The position numbers were made by a program, and so were the translations under genes. From positions 124,001 to 188,000 of the forward strand of contig JAUIGE010000007.1 of the NCBI GenBank assembly GCA_030430205.1: a DNA stretch of 64,000 nucleotides, written 5' to 3'. Positions 8,471-17,075 of this stretch are shown here, piece by piece (the first letter of the stretch is position 1; each line of letters begins with the position of its first letter). This stretch comes from Bacteroidia bacterium (lineage in GTDB: Bacteria; Bacteroidota; Bacteroidia; J057). Below the pieces are notes generated by a model, which saw only the letters and a list, made by a program, of their open reading frames with translations, was not told the DNA's origin and searched no databases.

Positions 8471-8507
8471 ACAGTCCTTCCTTTGATAGGAAGGACTGTA
8501 CCTTTTT
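8471..8507 (+). terminator. Intrinsic terminator
   Basis: The stem ACAGTCCTTCC (8471-8481) pairs perfectly with 8489-8499 over a 7-base loop and is followed by a short T run at 8503-8507. It ends the second paralogue. Confidence 0.88.
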
Positions 8508-8816
8508 GTAGGCGGTCTAAAAAAGATTCTTTACCTTGCGGCAATTAATCATAAAAATTATTTATTAAACCGATGTGTTAATAAATTTTCTTACCCTTGT
8601 TTTTTACACATTTTTAGACAAAAAAACCTCAATTCTGTATCCAATTCACTATACCTTGCAATCATTTGGCATGCATAAGCTTGAAAATTTTACATTCCCC
8701 AATAAAAATGGTCTACATTTTGTTTTGTATAAGAATAACTAATAATCGTAAAATCTAAAGCATAAACTACTGCATTTCTTACACACTATTCAGAATTAGG
8801 ATTCAATATTCGGCAC
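8508..8816. other. AT-rich leader region before the third paralogue
   Basis: No gene is visible in these 309 bases. GTATAAGAATAAC near 8727-8739 resembles GTGTAAGAATAAC at 7060-7072, which lies between the first and second paralogues, so a shared regulatory element is possible. Confidence 0.35.
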
Positions 8817-9980
8817 ATGAAATTCACCCCAGTAACTTATACCTTGCAAAACATCTTCTTACTTCAACGTAAATATTTTTTATGTCTGAAATACATGATC
8901 GCGGCAATTTTTCTGGGAAACCTTGCCAACGCTCAGGTAAACATTTATTTTTATGTACAAAACGAACAGGTGGTTGGCACCAACTATGAGTTTGATGTTT
9001 ATATGAACGCAGACCAAACCAACACCTTCCACAGCAGGGGGCATGTTTATTTATTATATAACCAGGCAGCCTTTGGTAACAATGTGGTTTTGAATGGAAA
9101 CTGTACTTACAACCACCTCAGTCTCCTCAATGGTATTGCCATGTCTGGCCCTGTTCCCATTGGTGCAAAATACTCGACGATCAACTTCGTAGATAATGGC
9201 CCAAGAATCGTGCTTACCTGGCTATCCAATTTTCTCTTTGCACCGCCTTCTTCAGCGGCCCACAATGAGGTACCGATGACGCCTACCCCACTCTATCATG
9301 TTTCTATCGCTATCCAGGATGGCACCAAAGCACCCAATATTCAGCTTGACCTGGGCTTGATGGATAGACAGATTTTTTATTTTAACAGTGCCACTTTAGG
9401 CGCTGAGATTCAATATAGTTTTGGGCAATTGCCTGCCAGCCTGAGTGCCTTTGAGGCAAAGGCTATCGGAGACAAAGAAGCTTTGATCCAGTGGGCTACA
9501 CTTGATGAAACAAATACTTCTCACTTTATCCTGGAAAAGAAAGTGGGCAATGGAGACTTTGCCGAATTGGCTCGTATAGATGCGCATTCGCATGGCAAGG
9601 CAGGCAGCGACTATGCCTTTACGGATGCTTCTTTCATGGGTGAAAACAATTACTACAGACTCAAGTCTGTAAACCTGAATGGTGATGTGGTCTTTTCAGA
9701 CGCGATAGAGGTGAATTTTCACTTTTCGACTGCTGATTTGATCATCAGCTATCCCAATCCAACCACAGATTTCCTTCACCTGAAATCCACTGCCTTGCTG
9801 GAAGATGATTATTACTTTCAGCTAAATGATATATCCGGCAATGTTTTACAAAGGAAAATGCTGAATAAAGGCGATTTGGATTTGCTTATAGACCTGAGAG
9901 ACTATCCGGCAGGCGTTTTTCTACTGAAAATTGAAGGCCCGTATGGTTTGCAAAGTATCCGAAGGATTGTGAAAAATTAA
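8817..9980 (+). CDS. T9SS-secreted protein, paralogous family member 3
   Basis: This 387-residue protein has an export signal preceded by about 25 extra residues; the core is MIAAIFLGNLANAQ. The family N-terminal domain follows (NEQVVGTNYEFDVYMNADQ, then TFHSRGHVYLLYN, then INFVDNGPRIVLTWLSNF). Next come the fibronectin-like segment (EALIQWATLDETNTSHFILE) and a type A T9SS sorting domain (ISYPNPTTDFLHLK, then AGVFLLKIEG). An internal ATG at residue 27 is the more economical start, but the upstream one is in frame and cannot be excluded. It is the last of the tandem trio and ends in a hairpin that overlaps the convergent glycosyltransferase. Confidence 0.83.
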   Translation: MKFTPVTYTLQNIFLLQRKYFLCLKYMIAAIFLGNLANAQVNIYFYVQNEQVVGTNYEFDVYMNADQTNTFHSRGHVYLLYNQAAFGNNVVLNGNCTYNHLSLLNGIAMSGPVPIGAKYSTINFVDNGPRIVLTWLSNFLFAPPSSAAHNEVPMTPTPLYHVSIAIQDGTKAPNIQLDLGLMDRQIFYFNSATLGAEIQYSFGQLPASLSAFEAKAIGDKEALIQWATLDETNTSHFILEKKVGNGDFAELARIDAHSHGKAGSDYAFTDASFMGENNYYRLKSVNLNGDVVFSDAIEVNFHFSTADLIISYPNPTTDFLHLKSTALLEDDYYFQLNDISGNVLQRKMLNKGDLDLLIDLRDYPAGVFLLKIEGPYGLQSIRRIVKN

Positions 9981-9987
9981 GCATACA

Positions 9988-10014
9988 AAGGCTCCGCTAA
10001 GCGGGGCCTTTTTT
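9988..10014. terminator. Bidirectional terminator overlapping a gene end
   Basis: The stem AAGGCTCCGC (9988-9997) pairs with GCGGGGCCTT (10001-10010) with one wobble, over the loop TAA, and is followed by T on the plus strand. The stop codon of the minus-strand glycosyltransferase (9997-9999) lies inside it, so the hairpin serves a convergent pair. Confidence 0.8.
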
Positions 10015-11094
10015 GTATAAAGCTATGAGCTTTTCTTTTTCCTTTTCCCAGTTCAAGTCCTCTGCTGCTTTCAGGCAGTTTTTTTGGAAAAGGTCATACT
10101 GCTTTTCATCCAGCAGCATTTTTTTGACTCTCTGCGCCAGCAGAAGGGGATTTCTTTCTTCCTTTGTCAGTATCTCTCCTACCTCAAAAGTCTCTACAGT
10201 CCGCCTCATTTCGGGCAAATCTGACACCAGGACGGGCACTCCGGCCTGTATATAGTCATATACTTTATTGGGGGAAGCAAAATGATAATTTGCTCCCAGG
10301 TCTTCTTCCAGGCTAAAGCCCAGCTTTGCCTGGGCGGTATATTCGAACAATTGTTCGAAAGGCAGGCGCCCCTGAAAGACAATCCTGTCTTTCCAGTCTG
10401 CGGCAGCGGCACGCTGCCGGAGGCTTTGCTCCAGGTCTCCCCCTCCAAATATCCACAAGCTACAGTCTGGCAAATGCTCCATGGCATCTATCATCAATTC
10501 TATGCCCCTTCCCAGGTTGAGGGCTCCCTGGTACAAAAGGATGTTTTTCTGCTTCTCAACTGTCTTAAAAACCCGCCTGAAGGGCAAATTGCGGATGACT
10601 TTGACATCTACTCCGTATTTGTCCTGGTAAATTTTTGCAATAGAGTCATTGACGGTATATGCCTTGTGGATTTTGGGAAAAATCCATCGCTCCAGGCGCA
10701 GCCAGATCTGCCGCGTTAGCGGACGGTGAATCAGTTCAGGAACTTCCGTAAAATATTCGTGAGAATCATAGACCAGCTCCAGCCTTTTTATTTTACTCAC
10801 CAGAAAATTGGCAAGCAAAGTATCCAGATCATTGGCCAGCAGGATATCGGATTTTTTGCGGAGTAAAAAGAAAAAAAGACGCCAGTTATAGGCCAGATAA
10901 AAGAGCTTGCCCTGGTGGAACCACAGTTTCATTCGATAGGTGCTATAAGGGCGCCCGGGAAGAGCCTGTGAATTTGGCAAAATGCGGCCAATCACACAGA
11001 CCTCATGGCCATCCTCCTGTAAGGCGGTAGCAACCCTGTGAATTCGCTGGTCACTCACCAAATCATTTATCACTGATATATAAATTCGCGCCAT
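9997..11094 (-). CDS. Glycosyltransferase family 4 protein
   Basis: This 365-residue GT-B protein has an N-terminal Rossmann-like half (MARIYISVINDLVSDQRIHR, with the acceptor-side DSHEYFTEVP loop) and a C-terminal nucleotide-sugar half (LLYQGALNLGRGIELMIDAM, then VFQGRLPFEQLFEYTAQA and SPNKVYDYIQAGVPVLVSD). The SPNKVYDYIQAG loop matches the GT4 signature that holds the conserved Glu/Asp. There is no signal peptide, so it acts at the cytoplasmic face, probably in exopolysaccharide or glycolipid assembly. No other polysaccharide gene is adjacent, so the product is unknown. Confidence 0.88.
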   Translation of the reverse strand: MARIYISVINDLVSDQRIHRVATALQEDGHEVCVIGRILPNSQALPGRPYSTYRMKLWFHQGKLFYLAYNWRLFFFLLRKKSDILLANDLDTLLANFLVSKIKRLELVYDSHEYFTEVPELIHRPLTRQIWLRLERWIFPKIHKAYTVNDSIAKIYQDKYGVDVKVIRNLPFRRVFKTVEKQKNILLYQGALNLGRGIELMIDAMEHLPDCSLWIFGGGDLEQSLRQRAAAADWKDRIVFQGRLPFEQLFEYTAQAKLGFSLEEDLGANYHFASPNKVYDYIQAGVPVLVSDLPEMRRTVETFEVGEILTKEERNPLLLAQRVKKMLLDEKQYDLFQKNCLKAAEDLNWEKEKEKLIALYKKGPA

Positions 11095-11150
11095 GATGTT
11101 AAATTTCTCGCTCTCAGCCTTTTAGTTTCTTACTAATATTTTTATTTTTT

Positions 11151-11172
11151 GCTAAAAGTTCATACTTTTGGC
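11151..11172. promoter_or_regulatory. Candidate XRE-repressor operator
   Basis: GCTAAAAGT-TCAT-ACTTTTGGC is a dyad with 8 of 9 arm bases paired. It lies 39 bases upstream of the XRE-S24 start codon, in the gap to the divergent glycosyltransferase. This suits autorepression by the HTH protein and possible control of both genes. The assignment is inferred. Confidence 0.5.
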
Positions 11173-11210
11173 TAAATAGGACTGCAAAAGTTAATAAAAA
11201 ACCTAATGGC

Positions 11211-12023
11211 ATGAGCGAGAAAGATAAAGTAACAATTGGCAAAAACCTCAAATTTTTGCGTAAAAAGAAAGGTTTGACACAGCAGGAGCTAGCTGATGAG
11301 CTCAACATTCGCCGCTCATCTATTGGGGCTTATGAGGAGTGCCGTGCTACACCGAAATATGAAACGCTGGAGAATATTTCTGAGTTTTTTGAGGTGTCTA
11401 TTGATCTCCTGGTCAAAGAAGATATCAGTCAGTTGGATCCTACAGACCTGATCGACCACAAAGAGCAGCGCCGCCTGGATATTGAAGGAAGAAAACTGCG
11501 TGTCCTTCCCATTACTGTCGATAGTGATGGCAATGAAAATATTGACCTGGTACAGGAAAAAGCTGCCGCAGGTTATCTTAATGGATACGCCGATCCTGAG
11601 TATATCGAAGACCTTCCCAAGTTCCAGTTGCCGATGCTCAAAAACGGTACGTTTCGCGCCTTCGAGATCAATGGAGATTCTATGCTCCCATTGACTTCAG
11701 GAACCATCATTATTGGTGAATACATACAGGACTGGCGTCATGACATCAAGGAAGGAGAGACCTATATTGTCGTTTCCAAAAACGATGGGGTTGTGTACAA
11801 GCGGGTTTTTAACCGGATTTCCGGTGATGGGGGCACCGTGCTCCTCCGCTCGGACAATCCTGCCTACCCGGATTATTCTGTCGAAGTAGAAGAAGTACGG
11901 GAGATATGGAAAGCGAAAATGTTTATCTCCAATTCCTTTCCTGAGCCGGATATCTCCATCGAAAGGTTGACCTCTATCGTCATGGAGTTGCAACAGGAGG
12001 TGATGCGGCTGAAGAATAAATAA
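11211..12023 (+). CDS. XRE-type repressor with S24 (LexA-like) autoprotease domain
   Basis: This 270-residue protein has an N-terminal XRE helix-turn-helix (IGKNLKFLRKKKGLTQQELA, then IRRSSIGAYEECRATPKYET). The C-terminal half is S24-like: the nucleophile Ser lies in EINGDSMLPLTSG and the general-base Lys in DGVVYKRVF. The ending ERLTSIVMELQQEVMRLKNK is a short coiled coil. S24 repressors such as LexA or CI respond to DNA damage by self-cleavage, but Bacteroidota proteins of this size are often general regulators. The expected Ala-Gly or Cys-Gly cleavage site is not obvious; KAAAGYLNGYADPEY near residue 117 is the likely linker. No SOS genes are adjacent. Confidence 0.88.
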   Translation: MSEKDKVTIGKNLKFLRKKKGLTQQELADELNIRRSSIGAYEECRATPKYETLENISEFFEVSIDLLVKEDISQLDPTDLIDHKEQRRLDIEGRKLRVLPITVDSDGNENIDLVQEKAAAGYLNGYADPEYIEDLPKFQLPMLKNGTFRAFEINGDSMLPLTSGTIIIGEYIQDWRHDIKEGETYIVVSKNDGVVYKRVFNRISGDGGTVLLRSDNPAYPDYSVEVEEVREIWKAKMFISNSFPEPDISIERLTSIVMELQQEVMRLKNK

Positions 12024-12055
12024 GATTTTAGCTGACCATCAGGTATATAAATAAG

Positions 12056-12088
12056 AAGGCCACCATCCGGGAAAGATGATGGCCTTTT
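12056..12088. terminator. Bidirectional terminator
   Basis: AAGGCCACCATC (12056-12067) pairs with GATGATGGCCTT (12075-12086) with one mismatch over a 7-base loop and is followed by T-rich DNA. It lies between the convergent XRE-S24 and AGCS genes. Confidence 0.75.
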
Positions 12089-12105
12089 CATTTTATTTCA
12101 ATTAT

Positions 12106-13584
12106 TTAATCGGCTGATTTGAGTTTTTTGGAGGTGTACTCCTTTGTAATTTTTCCTACTTCCCTTGCCAAAAAGATCAAGGCGATCAGGTTTGGTACAG
12201 CCATCAAAGCATTACCAATGTCTCCAACGGCCACTACTGCGCTGATTCCTTCTGCTGTAGGCAAAGATCCCACAAAGAGAAAAGCAATAAATAACAGTCG
12301 GTAAGGCACTTTTACCCGGGAGCCAAAGAGGTATTCCGTACACTTTTCTCCATAATAACTCCAGCCCAACAGGGTAGAAAAGCCAAAGAGGAGCGAACCG
12401 ATCATCACAATAATGTTTCCTCCAGGAAGCACTGAGTTAAATGCAAACATGGTCATATCAATGCCTCTTTTGGCGGTATCCGGATCCGCCGCGAATAGCG
12501 GCCCTTCACGGAAAGCACCTGTAACAGTGATAACCAAAGCTGTAAGGGTACACACAACCAGGGTATCGATAAATGTACCCATCATAGCTATCTGCCCCTG
12601 CTTAACGGGATCTTTTGTCTTTGCAGCAGCATGCGCAATCGGCGCACTACCCAAACCAGACTCATTTGAAAGGATGCCCCGGGCCACACCAAAGCGTACT
12701 GCCTGCATTATCCCAATACCTACAGCCCCGCCAAATATACTTTGAGGATCAAAAGCAGACTTAATAATCACCATGAAGGCTTCAGGAATATCTGTTATTT
12801 TTATCAGGATAATAACAATCGCTCCTAAAAAATATAAACCGATCATCGTAGGAACCAGTTTTTCCGCTACTTTCCCGATCCGTTGCACGCCACCCAAAAT
12901 AACCATCCCCACAAATACAGCAATCACCACCCCAATAACTCCCTGGGAAAGCATCCTCGAACCTTCTCCTATCAATTCATTGGTAACAAAAAACTGCGTA
13001 AAAGAAACGGCCATAGAATTGGCCTGAAACATATTCCCTGTGCCTATCAGGGCCGCAATGATTCCGGCCACCGCAAAAAACACCCCCAGGAATCTACCAA
13101 ATTTACCTCCTACCCCATCTTCACAATAATACATAGGTCCACCTGCCATGGAACCATCTTCTGCATGCCTTCGGTATTTGACACCCAAAACAGCCTCGGC
13201 ATACTTTGTTGCCATGCCAAAGAGCGCTGTAACCCACATCCAAAAGGCTGCCCCAGGACCACCAAGCGCGATCGCCGTAGCAACTCCGGCAATATTTCCG
13301 TTTCCGACAGTGGCGGAAAGTGAAGTCATCAAAGCCTGGAAAGGAGAGAGTTCCCCATCTTCTTTTCCGTCTTTATCCTTCCCCATGGCGCCTGACATCA
13401 CCATCTTAAATCCGTCACGAAATCTTCGGACCTGAACACCTCCGGTTAGGATGGTGAGTAAAATGCCCGTTCCTAAAAGTAAAATTACCAGTAGCGGTAC
13501 TCCACCTAAAAACTCGGGTCCCCAACCCCACATTTTTTCAGCAACCTCAATAACAAAATCTTTTAAAGATGTGAGAAATTCCAT
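12106..13584 (-). CDS. Alanine/glycine:cation symporter (AGCS family)
   Basis: This 492-residue inner-membrane protein has about ten to eleven hydrophobic helices. The AGCS signature is present as GGPGAAFWMWVTALFGMATK, along with the early GVQVRRFRDG segment and SATVGNGNIAGVATAIALGG, which in family structures lines the Na+/amino-acid site. The family imports alanine or glycine with Na+ or H+. It starts at the ATG at 13584. A membrane pyrophosphatase elsewhere in the window could support an ion gradient, but no direct link is shown. The RidA gene lies upstream on the same strand with a 74-base gap; cotranscription is possible and would join amino-acid uptake to 2-aminoacrylate clearance. Confidence 0.93.
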   Translation of the reverse strand: MEFLTSLKDFVIEVAEKMWGWGPEFLGGVPLLVILLLGTGILLTILTGGVQVRRFRDGFKMVMSGAMGKDKDGKEDGELSPFQALMTSLSATVGNGNIAGVATAIALGGPGAAFWMWVTALFGMATKYAEAVLGVKYRRHAEDGSMAGGPMYYCEDGVGGKFGRFLGVFFAVAGIIAALIGTGNMFQANSMAVSFTQFFVTNELIGEGSRMLSQGVIGVVIAVFVGMVILGGVQRIGKVAEKLVPTMIGLYFLGAIVIILIKITDIPEAFMVIIKSAFDPQSIFGGAVGIGIMQAVRFGVARGILSNESGLGSAPIAHAAAKTKDPVKQGQIAMMGTFIDTLVVCTLTALVITVTGAFREGPLFAADPDTAKRGIDMTMFAFNSVLPGGNIIVMIGSLLFGFSTLLGWSYYGEKCTEYLFGSRVKVPYRLLFIAFLFVGSLPTAEGISAVVAVGDIGNALMAVPNLIALIFLAREVGKITKEYTSKKLKSAD

Positions 13585-13658
13585 AGTGTTTTATTAATAA
13601 TTGAATTGTTTCGAAAATACAAAGCTCTCTGATATACACAAACATAATTCTGTTTATA

Positions 13659-14231
13659 TCAATCTTTTACTTCCACGATCATTTCAATTTCCACTGCAAA
13701 ATTTCTGGGCAGAGAGCTCATACCCACGGCAGAACGGGCGTGTCTGCCTGCATCTCCAAAGACATTTACCATCAGGTCTGAACAGCCGTTGATTACCTTG
13801 GAATGCTCTTCAAAGTCAGGCGTAGCATTGACCATGCCCATTACTTTGACGATACGTTTCACCCTATTCAAATTTCCCAGCTCAACTTCCAGCAGGGTGA
13901 GTAACTGAAGCCCTGCCAGCCTGGCGGCTTCATAGCCCTGCTCCACAGTCAGGTCCTTCCCCAGTTTGCCTGTCACATAATTTCCAGCTGAGTCTATCGG
14001 GACTTTTCCCGAGGTAAATAACAGATTCCCTGTGCGAACGGCATGCACATAATTGCCCACCGGGCGAGCCATAATGGGAAGCACAATCTTCATATCACGA
14101 AGAGATTCATTGGGGTCGGTATAGGGGACCATTTCCTCCTGAGGATCTTCGGGTTTTTCATCGCTTGGGGGAGGAAGGGGCTTGCAGGAAAAAAGAAATA
14201 AGATCAGGATGAGGGATAAAAATGCTTTCAT
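13659..14231 (-). CDS. RidA/YjgF-family protein carrying a lipoprotein signal
   Basis: This is a 190-residue protein. Residues 1-16 form a lipoprotein signal (MKAFLSLILILFLFSC, lipobox Cys16) followed by a Pro/Glu-rich linker. Residues 60-190 form a RidA domain: NYVHAVRTGNLLFTSGKVPI, the catalytic-type Arg in RHARSAVGMSSLP and the Glu in FAVEIEMIVE. RidA enzymes deaminate reactive enamines and imines such as 2-aminoacrylate, normally in the cytoplasm. The signal places this copy in the envelope, which is unusual. It starts at the ATG at 14231 and is divergent from the chitinase. Confidence 0.85.
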   Translation of the reverse strand: MKAFLSLILILFLFSCKPLPPPSDEKPEDPQEEMVPYTDPNESLRDMKIVLPIMARPVGNYVHAVRTGNLLFTSGKVPIDSAGNYVTGKLGKDLTVEQGYEAARLAGLQLLTLLEVELGNLNRVKRIVKVMGMVNATPDFEEHSKVINGCSDLMVNVFGDAGRHARSAVGMSSLPRNFAVEIEMIVEVKD

Positions 14232-14304
14232 ATTTCAGGTGCTTTTATCTGCAAGATAAGAATTTGCCAGAGGTATCGTATCTTCACATCAAAAGAATCA
14301 CTAT

Positions 14305-15630
14305 ATGATTACACCTCTCCGTTTCATCCTTTTTTGCATGGTTGTTTTTGCAGCTTTTACCCCTGCAAGGGCCCAGGTCCCCAGCCCAGCCCTGATTGGG
14401 TATTTCCACAACTGGAACACCACCAACGCCCCTTATGTGCAGTTGGATCAGGTGGATGATCGCTATAACGTCATCGAAGTGGCATTTGCCGTGCCTCAAT
14501 CCGGCACCGATTACCAGATGACTTTTAGCCCCAATGGCGTTTCCAAAGCCCAATTTATTTCTCAAATACAGACCGTTCAAAGCCAGGGAAAAAAGGTCTT
14601 TATCAGCATGGGCGGTGGCGGAACCACCGTCAAACTGGATAACCAGGTCGAAAGAGACTCTTTCGTCAGCAGCATGATCCGCATCATCAATACTTATGGT
14701 TTTGATGGAATTGACATAGATTTTGAAGGCAGCTCCCTAGCTGTGGCGGGCGGAACCATCGCTTCCCCCATAGAAATCCCCATCATCATCCTGATTGATG
14801 CCATCCGGCAAATCATGCAGATACATCGTATCCAACACGGAAAAAAACTCATGCTAAGCATGGCACCGGAAACTGCCTTTGTTCAGGGGGGACAATCCAA
14901 CTATTCCGGTGCCTGGGGGGCATATCTGCCGATCATTGACGCCTTGCGGGATTCGATTGACATCCTCCAGGTGCAGCTTTACAATAGCGGCACGATGTAC
15001 GGCATCGACCGGGGCATCTATACGCAAGGCACAGCAGATTTTCTGGTGGCAATGGGGGAAGCCGTGATCCAGGGTTTCAATACAATTGGCGGTCATTTTG
15101 CAGGCTTGCCTGCAAATAAAATCGCCATCGGCCTGCCGGCCTGTCCCTCCGCCGCAGGCGGCGGTTATACCTCCCCCTCCGTGGTGCAATCTGCACTGGA
15201 ATACCTGCTGGGCCGGGGCCCTCAGCCGGGCCAATACAGGCTTTTCAACCCCAACGGCTATCCCGATCTGCGCGGCATGATGACCTGGTCCATCAATTGG
15301 GATGCGAGCAGCAGCTGCACCAGCGCCTATGAATATGCGGATGTTTTTGAGGCGGTTTTTGGAGAACCCGCAGGCCTGACAGAAACGGACTGGAACCGGA
15401 TGAAAATGTATCCCAATCCCGTTCAAGATATCGTGAATCTCTCGCTGGGTTCCAGCAATTACCAGGCTGATATTCAGCTTGTTGATATGAATGGCAAGAT
15501 CCTGCTGAATCGTTCCAGCGATTATCAGGAGAAAATATCCATGGATATTTCAGGCTTTCCTGCCGGGATGTATATGCTGCGCTTAGGGATTGAGGGAGAG
15601 GTGCATTTCTTTAGGCTGATTAAGATTTAG
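14305..15630 (+). CDS. Secreted GH18 chitinase-like hydrolase with T9SS sorting domain
   Basis: This 441-residue protein has a signal peptide (LFCMVVFAAFTPARAQ). The GH18 barrel begins PSPALIGYFHNWNTTNAPYV. Strand 4 carries the catalytic DGIDIDFEG (DxxDxDxE, acid Glu last), preceded by the SMGGGG motif of strand 3. Later barrel parts are LMLSMAPETAF, DILQVQLYN and GMMTWSINWD. The last 75 residues are a type A T9SS sorting domain (KMYPNPVQDIVNLS, then AGMYMLRLG). GH18 enzymes hydrolyse chitin or related beta-1,4-GlcNAc polymers with substrate-assisted catalysis. T9SS export suggests an extracellular or cell-surface enzyme. No chitin-binding module is evident. Confidence 0.92.
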   Translation: MITPLRFILFCMVVFAAFTPARAQVPSPALIGYFHNWNTTNAPYVQLDQVDDRYNVIEVAFAVPQSGTDYQMTFSPNGVSKAQFISQIQTVQSQGKKVFISMGGGGTTVKLDNQVERDSFVSSMIRIINTYGFDGIDIDFEGSSLAVAGGTIASPIEIPIIILIDAIRQIMQIHRIQHGKKLMLSMAPETAFVQGGQSNYSGAWGAYLPIIDALRDSIDILQVQLYNSGTMYGIDRGIYTQGTADFLVAMGEAVIQGFNTIGGHFAGLPANKIAIGLPACPSAAGGGYTSPSVVQSALEYLLGRGPQPGQYRLFNPNGYPDLRGMMTWSINWDASSSCTSAYEYADVFEAVFGEPAGLTETDWNRMKMYPNPVQDIVNLSLGSSNYQADIQLVDMNGKILLNRSSDYQEKISMDISGFPAGMYMLRLGIEGEVHFFRLIKI

Positions 15631-15709
15631 GGGAATGACCAGGATTTGCATTCAGGAGTAACAAGAAAAATTGCTACCTTCAAAATGCAATTTTTATAAC
15701 AACTCTCTC

Positions 15710-16156
15710 ATGACAGAAATGACCAAAAAGTACTCCAACGGTGAGATCACTGTTGTCTGGAAACCCGATACCTGCATACATTCCGGCATCTGCTGGAAGG
15801 GAGCAGCGGGCTTAACTGATGTATTCGATCCACGGAAAAAACCCTGGATCAATCCGCAAGGAGCCGCTTCAGAGCGTATTATCCAACAGATAAACCAATG
15901 CCCCAGTGGCGCCCTGAGCTACTTCCGCAATGCGGAAGGCGAAGAGCTTAAAATTGAAGCGGCAGCCGCTTCCATCCTACATGCCGAGATCAAGCCCAAT
16001 GGCTCGATCCGTTTGCATGGTGAAGTAACCATCACCCATAAGGACGGCCGCCAGGAGGTGAAACCCAATGGCGTATCTCTCTGCCGCTGTGGCGCTTCGG
16101 AGAATAAGCCTTTTTGTGACGGAAGTCATAAAAGGATTGGCTTTCAGGATGCATAA
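15710..16156 (+). CDS. Ferredoxin-like (Fer4_19) plus CDGSH iron-sulfur protein
   Basis: This 148-residue protein starts at the ATG at 15710; a TTG upstream would add 13 unsupported residues. The N-terminal part is a divergent mono-cluster domain (TCIHSGICWKG and NQCPSGALSYF, three visible Cys). The C-terminal part has a complete CDGSH motif, CRCGASENKPFCDGSH, in which three Cys and one His bind a 2Fe-2S cluster. Together they suggest a small soluble redox or cluster-transfer protein. The two-domain order is common in bacteria, but the partner is unknown. It converges on the YARHG lipoprotein gene with a 19-base gap. Confidence 0.9.
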   Translation: MTEMTKKYSNGEITVVWKPDTCIHSGICWKGAAGLTDVFDPRKKPWINPQGAASERIIQQINQCPSGALSYFRNAEGEELKIEAAAASILHAEIKPNGSIRLHGEVTITHKDGRQEVKPNGVSLCRCGASENKPFCDGSHKRIGFQDA

Positions 16157-16175
16157 TATAGGGGCTTTCAAGCCC

Positions 16176-17075
16176 CTATCTTCCAAAATAGTCATAATAC
16201 TTCTCCGCATGATCTTCATAGCGCTTGAGCAAATCAATATTTACCAGTTCTACTTCCGTCAACTCTGCAAGGACATTCGTTTTTAGCGGCATATACCAAT
16301 CCACATGGCGATCAAAAACATAGCGCATCCTGCGGTTTTTGAAGGAATAGCCATGGCGGGCATAAATCGCATTGCGGATCAGCTCCAAATCTCCCTTATA
16401 CATATTTGCGACATCCTCTTTCTTTAAGAGGGTTTGGGAAGCATTGAATTTTACCACATCAGAAGTTGGCATTTCATACTCGTCCCTGTTTCCATCATAG
16501 GAATTGTAAAACTCAATCATGCCCACAATATCTTCCGGCATAGCTGTACCGGCATCATAGGAAAATGTCCTTTTCTCCAGGGTGAAATTCCTTTTGGTTA
16601 CGGCGAGGTCCTCTTTAAATGCCTCCCAATAGCCTGATATGTTTTTTCTTATACCATCAATGGTCAAACTAAAAATACCATCATATTTATCGTCTCCTGG
16701 CTCATTGACCGAGGCACTCAAACCAACCCCCGCAAGCTCTGCTTTCCCCACAAAAGGGCGCATATTTCCCGCAACCACACTATGACCAAACAGCATATCT
16801 CCCCGGATAGAATCAATGGAAATCGTGATTTTATTGGAATAGGAAGGCATTTTATTTTCCTTATACTTCACGGCTTTAAACATGCCTACATAGGTTCCCA
16901 GCAGAGATTCGGGCGAAACAGCAGTTTCTGCTATGGCATCTGATTCATCAGATAGCTCATTGCCAGCTGATTCTTCCTGCTCGGCAGAAACGATGTTTTC
17001 CTGCTCGGCTTCCTGTGTAGGCGCACATGCGACGCAAAGGGCGAGCAGACTTAGGATTAAAAAGGCTTTTTTCAT
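16176..17075 (-). CDS. YARHG-domain lipoprotein
   Basis: This 299-residue protein has a lipoprotein signal (MKKAFLILSLLALCVAC, lipobox Cys17) followed by a Glu/Ser-rich linker. Residues 55-190 are a beta-rich domain of unknown family. The C-terminal YARHG domain is clear: LELIRNAIYARHGYSFKNRR followed by a Phe/Trp-rich stretch. YARHG domains are extracellular and are thought to bind cell-wall material, but the function is unproven. The start codon overlaps the stop of the DUF2306 gene by 4 bases (ATGA, 17072-17075), so the two are translationally coupled. Confidence 0.85.
   Translation of the reverse strand: MKKAFLILSLLALCVACAPTQEAEQENIVSAEQEESAGNELSDESDAIAETAVSPESLLGTYVGMFKAVKYKENKMPSYSNKITISIDSIRGDMLFGHSVVAGNMRPFVGKAELAGVGLSASVNEPGDDKYDGIFSLTIDGIRKNISGYWEAFKEDLAVTKRNFTLEKRTFSYDAGTAMPEDIVGMIEFYNSYDGNRDEYEMPTSDVVKFNASQTLLKKEDVANMYKGDLELIRNAIYARHGYSFKNRRMRYVFDRHVDWYMPLKTNVLAELTEVELVNIDLLKRYEDHAEKYYDYFGR

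Noticed and set aside
11211-12023. Prophage CI repressor indicating an integrated phage
   Set aside because: No phage structural, integrase or lysis genes surround it, and XRE-S24 proteins are common chromosomal regulators in Bacteroidota.
14854-15426. 190-codon minus-strand frame inside the chitinase gene
   Set aside because: It is antisense to conserved GH18 motifs and looks like a GC-skew shadow.
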